64,000 nt of DNA from Maribacter sp044594925 (lineage in GTDB: Bacteria > Bacteroidota > Bacteroidia > Flavobacteriales > Flavobacteriaceae): contig NZ_CP138991.1 in NCBI RefSeq assembly GCF_044594925.1, positions 2,790,001 to 2,854,000 on the forward strand, given 5' to 3'. A program made the position numbers and the translations under genes. The notes below the pieces were generated by a model, which saw nothing but the letters and a program-made list of their open reading frames with translations, ran no database searches and was not told the DNA's origin. Positions 60,087 to 64,000 of the stretch are shown one piece after another. The stretch's first letter is position 1. Each line of letters opens with the position of its first letter.

Positions 60087-61622
60087 ATGCAAAAGACCAT
60101 TATCGCAACAGCCGGACTGTTTTCCCTTTTTCTGTTATCATCTTCCCTCTATGCCCAAACACTCAGCTCCAGAATACTGGATAGTGTTACACAAAAACCA
60201 ATCCCCTATGTCACGGTTTTATTAAACAATAAAGGAGTTATTACGAATGAGGAAGGACAATTTACATTTCTGCTGGATGAAAGCATACAGGCCACGGACT
60301 CCTTACTTATCTCATGTATTGGTTACGAGTCTTTGGGTAAACCTATCAAAGAATTCCAAGAAAATGCTATCTATTTGAGTCCCAAGGCTATTGAATTGAA
60401 AGAAGTTATTGTTTCCAACAAGAATTATACGCCTAAAGAAATCATAGAACTCGTAGAAGAAAATTTAGAAAAAAACTATAGGATAGGTTTTACTAAAAAG
60501 AGATTGTTTCTAAGAGAATCGTATCAAAATACCATCCTCAAAACAAATTATACCATAAAAGAATCTACCATTCCAGCATTTAACAAACCTTTTCTAGATA
60601 GTGTTATTCGCACAGTTCCTAGGAAGGACACCTACTACACGGAAATGTTGGGCGATTTATATGGTAGCGAGGACGATGATGAGCAGAAACTAGATTTAAT
60701 TAAAGCTTCTGAACTGTATGACAAAAGCAAACGTTTAGATTTAGAGAATCTAGAAGAACGTTTTAATGAAATCATTAAGAAAAATGTAAAGACCGATTCT
60801 TATTTTAAGGTGAAATCAGGTTTATTCGGCACTCGATTAGACGCAGACGAACTATTTGATGCCGACGTAGATTCAACGGATGTAGCGGCTTTAAATAAAG
60901 AATTGGAGAACAAAAAGAAAGAGAAAGAGAATCAAAAAAAATTCTTTGCCAATTACAAACGCAGAACACTAGGCAATCTTTATAGTAATCTTCCCATATT
61001 TGAGGACACCGATTATAAGGTACTTTTTAAACCTAGACGTTTTGAGCTAACACTAGAAGACTTTACTTATATCGGAGACAAGGCTTTATACGTTATCCGT
61101 TTTGAACCCAAAGGGTCAGAAGAATTTCGAGGGAAGTTGTATATAGATTCTGATGATTTTGCCTTAGTAAAGATGGATTTTGAGAATACGGAATCCCTTA
61201 GAAATTTTAAATTACTGGGTATTTCTATCAACGAATACCTAGCAAAGGGAAGTATTTTGTTCGGAAAAGATAAGGACGGATTATATGGATTAAAATATTA
61301 CGAAATAGTAAAAGGCAACAGAGTTGGCTTTAAAAGACCCGTACAGATAATTGAGAAGAACAAAAACGTCAAAGGACGAAGAAAGCAGAATGAGCTTCAT
61401 TTAAAGATTGATGCTGCCTTTGGTGGACTGAATCGTTATGAGGTAGTTGTTTTTGATATTGATAATATCAGCGATACCACCTTTGAAAATTTTAAAGAAA
61501 CAAATGAGATACTACCGCAGTACATGGCCAATTACGACCCAGAATTCTGGAAAGGGTATACCATAATGGAGCCAAATACCGCAATAAAGGAATTTACTTC
61601 TGAGGTAGCCGTAGAAGAATAA
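60087..61622 (+). CDS. Secreted carboxypeptidase-regulatory-domain protein, function unknown
   Basis: 511 residues with a signal peptide (AGLFSLFLLSSSLYAQ). Residues about 25-110 are a CarboxypepD_reg-like domain (SRILDSVTQKPIPYVTVLLNNKG). The rest, about 120-511, has charged linkers and beta-strand stretches (YKVLFKPRRFELTLEDFTYIGDKALYVIRFEPKG). The segment after the domain (EIIELVEENLEKNY) recalls the C-terminal part of the Ere-like fusion at 42318. Probably a periplasmic or outer-membrane-associated factor. Own promoter region. Confidence 0.75.
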   Translation: MQKTIIATAGLFSLFLLSSSLYAQTLSSRILDSVTQKPIPYVTVLLNNKGVITNEEGQFTFLLDESIQATDSLLISCIGYESLGKPIKEFQENAIYLSPKAIELKEVIVSNKNYTPKEIIELVEENLEKNYRIGFTKKRLFLRESYQNTILKTNYTIKESTIPAFNKPFLDSVIRTVPRKDTYYTEMLGDLYGSEDDDEQKLDLIKASELYDKSKRLDLENLEERFNEIIKKNVKTDSYFKVKSGLFGTRLDADELFDADVDSTDVAALNKELENKKKEKENQKKFFANYKRRTLGNLYSNLPIFEDTDYKVLFKPRRFELTLEDFTYIGDKALYVIRFEPKGSEEFRGKLYIDSDDFALVKMDFENTESLRNFKLLGISINEYLAKGSILFGKDKDGLYGLKYYEIVKGNRVGFKRPVQIIEKNKNVKGRRKQNELHLKIDAAFGGLNRYEVVVFDIDNISDTTFENFKETNEILPQYMANYDPEFWKGYTIMEPNTAIKEFTSEVAVEE

Positions 61623-61650
61623 AGCTCCTTAATTTTAGATAACCCATACA

Positions 61651-61681
61651 TCGCTTCAAGGATATTGAAGCGATTTTTTTA
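61651..61681 (+). terminator. Intrinsic terminator
   Basis: ATCGCTTCAA/TTGAAGCGAT around GGATA, followed by T's, after the secreted regulatory-domain gene. Confidence 0.85.
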
Positions 61682-61747
61682 CCCCTATTGTAACCTTTTG
61701 TAAATTCCTGACTATATAGTAATGAACACCAACTAAAGCATACCCTT

Positions 61748-62272
61748 TTGAAGGAAACGACCAATGAAGAATTAATGACGGCGGTATCCAATGGAGACTT
61801 GGATATGTTGAAGATTCTATTTGAAAGACATCATGTGCATATGTTTAATTTTCTATATAAAATGTGCGGTGACAAAATGCTTAGTGAGGATTTGACCCAA
61901 GAGGTTTTTTATAAACTTATGAAATATAGAACATCCTATAACAACGGTAATTTTACCTCTTGGATGTTTACTATAGCTAGAAATAGTTTAAAAACACATT
62001 TTAGAAGAAGCACGGAAAATCATGAATCCATAGATACCATTTCCTACAGATTGGAAGACGAGCAAAAAGATACGGACGAAACGTATACGCACTTACAAAC
62101 TGCACTTTCTAGGTTAAGCGCTACCGATAGGGAATTGATTGTACTGAACCGGTACCAAGAAATAAAATATAAAGAAATTGCCGAAATCGTCGGAAGCTCA
62201 CCTGGAGCGGTAAAAACCAAAGTAAGCAGAGCGATACAAAAGTTGAAAGCCATTTATTTTACAGAATTATGA
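61748..62272 (+). CDS. ECF-type RNA polymerase sigma factor
   Basis: 174 residues with sigma region 2 (LTQEVFYKLMKYRTSYNNGNFTSWMFTIARN) and region 4 (LSATDRELIVLNRYQEIKYKEIAEIVGSSPGAVKTKVSRAIQKL). The start is TTG at 61748 (KETTNEELM), the usual N-terminus for this family; the next ATG is nine codons in and would still leave most of region 2. The stop overlaps the next ATG by 4 nt (ATGA), so translation is coupled with the anti-sigma factor. Confidence 0.9.
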   Translation: MKETTNEELMTAVSNGDLDMLKILFERHHVHMFNFLYKMCGDKMLSEDLTQEVFYKLMKYRTSYNNGNFTSWMFTIARNSLKTHFRRSTENHESIDTISYRLEDEQKDTDETYTHLQTALSRLSATDRELIVLNRYQEIKYKEIAEIVGSSPGAVKTKVSRAIQKLKAIYFTEL

Positions 62273-63072
62273 AGAAAGCTAAAGAACATATTAAAGATTT
62301 GCTTCCCGCCTATATTGATGGTATTCTAAACGAAGAAGAAATGGCTTCGATAGATGCCCATTTAAATAATTGCACCTCTTGTGCGAAAGAATTAAAACAG
62401 TTAAGAACTCTATTCAGCGCTTTTGAAAAAGAAACGATAACTAAACCTTCGGACAGTATTAGAGCAAATTTTTTAGAGGCCCTAGAGCTCGAAAAACAGA
62501 GTAAACCTAAAGTAATCGAGTTACCGAATAAGCCAAGTTCCTTTCAAAAAAGCTGGCCAAAAAACGTTCTAAAAGTTGCAGCAAGTATTGCCTTATTGGC
62601 AGGTGCATTTATGATAGGCAAACTACAACAAGCAAAGCGCTCTGATATGGATATAGCAACTCTTGAAACAGAAACACTAAAAGTAAAACAGACAGCAATG
62701 CTATCGTTAATAGACAACCAATCCGCCAGTAAACGTATACAAGGAGTTAGTTTAATTGCGGAATTTGAAAACCCGGACGAAGCTATCGTAGAGGCATTAG
62801 TGAACAGGATGTTATTGGACGAGAACATTAATGTACGTCTTACGGCGGTGGAGGCCTTAGCTGCTTTCGCCAAATCGGAGACGGTAAAATCTGGCTTTAT
62901 CAAAGCACTAGCAACGGAGAAAGACCCAAGTGTACAGATAGCTATTATTGAAAATTTGGTGCGTATTCAAGCTAAGAAAGCAGCGGCACCCATGAAAGAA
63001 TTATTGGAACAAGAAGACACACAGCCTTTTGTAAAGGATGAAATAAATAGAGTATTATCACAAATCATATAA
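62269..63072 (+). CDS. Anti-sigma factor with zinc-finger and HEAT-repeat domain
   Basis: 267 residues. N-terminal anti-sigma zinc motif (IDAHLNNCTSCAKEL, HxxxCxxC), then a hydrophobic segment near 105-118 (ASIALLAGAFMIG) that serves as membrane anchor, and a C-terminal HEAT-like helical repeat (VEALVNRMLLDENINVRLTAVEALAAF, FIKALATEKDPSVQIAIIENLVRI). So it should hold the ECF factor at the membrane until a signal reaches the external HEAT part. Overlaps the sigma gene by 4 nt. Confidence 0.85.
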   Translation: MKKAKEHIKDLLPAYIDGILNEEEMASIDAHLNNCTSCAKELKQLRTLFSAFEKETITKPSDSIRANFLEALELEKQSKPKVIELPNKPSSFQKSWPKNVLKVAASIALLAGAFMIGKLQQAKRSDMDIATLETETLKVKQTAMLSLIDNQSASKRIQGVSLIAEFENPDEAIVEALVNRMLLDENINVRLTAVEALAAFAKSETVKSGFIKALATEKDPSVQIAIIENLVRIQAKKAAAPMKELLEQEDTQPFVKDEINRVLSQII

Positions 63073-63091
63073 ACATCAAAAAACGAAAATC

Positions 63092-63844
63092 ATGAAAAAA
63101 ATTACATGTATCCTAATCATCTGTCTCTTTGCTTGGAGTGCAGAGGCACAGTCAGACTTTAGTAAACCTCTAAATGGTATTGAATGGGTTAAAATAGATT
63201 CAAAATCCGGTATTAGTTTAAAAACTCACGATAAAGACGAGCTTTTAATCAAAGTATCTGGAATGAAACAGAAATCTGCAAAGGCTAAGGGATTAAAACT
63301 TGTAGGTGCTGGAGGTACGGATAATACCGATGTTGGCTTTTATGTTGTACAAGAGGGTAATAACATGATCGTCAAAAATCTTAGAAGGTCTGAAAAAGCA
63401 GAAATCTTCTTGCCCAAAACCCAGAACGTCTCTGTTACCAATTCCTGGAATGGCGACATATATATCGAAGGGTTTAGCGGAGAGGTAGAAGCAAATGCCA
63501 ATCTTAACGGCGGATTAAAATTAGCTAAACTTTCCGGTCCTGTGACAGCCTATTCACTTAATCAAGGTATAGAAGTTGTATTTGATAAGATAAGCTCAGA
63601 TGCTCCCATTGTTATACGCACTACAAACGGTGAAATAGATGTAACCCTTCCAGAAAGTACCAAAGCAGATTTAGAGTTAAGTTCTTGGAATGGAGATATC
63701 TATACCAATTTTGACTTAAAAAGACCCGATAAGGACGGTTTAAAATCCGTATCCGGAAAAAACATAAAAGGTGCTATTAATGGTGGTGGTACCGATATAA
63801 AATTAAAATCTACCAACGGAACCATCTATTTAAGAAAAAAGTAA
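63092..63844 (+). CDS. Secreted beta-helix-like adhesin-type protein (DUF4097-like)
   Basis: 250 residues with a signal peptide (ITCILIICLFAWSAEAQ). The mature part is made of short beta repeats with SWNGDIY and TNGEIDV patterns, like DUF4097/auto-transporter-type stacked strands. It lies 19 nt after the anti-sigma gene, so it is probably in the same regulon. A second, similar gene starts 39 nt after its stop with nearly the same leader sequence. Function unknown. Confidence 0.78.
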   Translation: MKKITCILIICLFAWSAEAQSDFSKPLNGIEWVKIDSKSGISLKTHDKDELLIKVSGMKQKSAKAKGLKLVGAGGTDNTDVGFYVVQEGNNMIVKNLRRSEKAEIFLPKTQNVSVTNSWNGDIYIEGFSGEVEANANLNGGLKLAKLSGPVTAYSLNQGIEVVFDKISSDAPIVIRTTNGEIDVTLPESTKADLELSSWNGDIYTNFDLKRPDKDGLKSVSGKNIKGAINGGGTDIKLKSTNGTIYLRKK

Positions 63845-63883
63845 TCCTTAATCAATAAAGTAATCATCAAAAAACGAACAATC

Positions 63884-64000
63884 ATGAAAAACAGTATCCT
63901 AATCGTTCTTGTAGGGTTTATCTCCTTTTCAATGAATGCCCAAAAAGTAATAGAGAAAACATTTGACTATAATAATCAGTATATTGATTTAGACGTAAAT
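63884..64000 (+). CDS. Partial secreted protein, continues past the window
   Basis: ATG at 63884, then 38 more codons without a stop to the window end. Signal peptide KNSILIVLVGFISFSMNAQ. The leader ATCAAAAAACGA just before it repeats that before the gene at 63092, and the mature start KVIEKTFDYNNQYIDLDV fits the same kind of DUF4097-like protein. Too little is visible for more. Confidence 0.75.
   Translation, partial: MKNSILIVLVGFISFSMNAQKVIEKTFDYNNQYIDLDVN

Overview
The window reads as chromosome of a marine-type Flavobacteriaceae (Bacteroidota; Zobellia/Maribacter-like by gene style). The signs are a type IX secretion adhesin with a PorP/SprF partner, AT-rich coding DNA without clear Shine-Dalgarno sites, promoters of the TTG-N20-TAnnTTTG type, a RimB-RimK fusion, SDR-type threonine dehydrogenase and many secreted carboxypeptidase-regulatory-domain proteins. 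I see no prophage, insertion sequence, CRISPR array or plasmid function. The genus is inference.

Layout. 1-2405: end of a C45-type acyltransferase gene and a PaaK-like adenylate-forming ligase, possibly the tail of an aryl-polyene/flexirubin-type cluster. 2445-2777: a short SSB. 3123-12254: a three-gene T9SS operon on the minus strand (2076-aa calcium-repeat/Ig-repeat adhesin, PorP/SprF, OmpA-family protein). 13032-16538: a tight four-gene sugar-acid operon (isomerase/epimerase, enolase-superfamily dehydratase, VOC protein, D-2-hydroxyacid dehydrogenase), followed by a secreted M28 peptidase and a large BNR/VPS10-like beta-propeller protein. 21375-27981: small genes (pentapeptide repeat, zinc ribbon, CBS, SDR, NTF2-like, lipoprotein) ending with tdh. 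28000-28860: an RpoD-type sigma factor, followed by a decayed second copy of the tdh 3' end. 29335-32249: RimB-RimK fusion and GNAT-nitrilase fusion. 32314-36015: polyamine operon (speA, speB, deoxyhypusine-synthase-like gene, small acidic protein).

36473-54994: tRNA-Arg(CCT), a RidA-like lipoprotein, an MFS transporter, then a propionyl-CoA/methylmalonyl-CoA block (both mutase subunits and a three-part acyl-CoA carboxylase) interrupted by an erythromycin-esterase-like fusion gene. Next come a TPR histidine kinase and LuxR-type regulator followed by a membrane protein and a SIMPL-domain protein, two NTF2-like genes, an AraC regulator with an ATPase-like N-terminus, and tRNA-Asn(GTT). 54995-64000: rseP, SCO, feoA-feoB plus a tiny Cys-rich Feo protein, a secreted regulatory-domain protein, and an ECF sigma/anti-sigma/auto-adhesin-like operon running off the end.

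The most interesting observation concerns the two-component system. A perfect 14-bp inverted repeat, CCCTGAAAACAGGG, lies upstream of the kinase gene and, in the opposite orientation, upstream of the membrane protein/SIMPL pair just after the regulator gene. The half-site GAAAACAGGG sits exactly 23 nt before a -7-like element in both promoters. This predicts a self-activating regulator with a dedicated two-gene target. Other notable points are the near-identical 1158-bp-offset duplication and the eight 315-bp repeats in the adhesin gene, the tdh remnant, an eroded tandem copy of the tRNA-Asn terminator region, and several unusual domain fusions.
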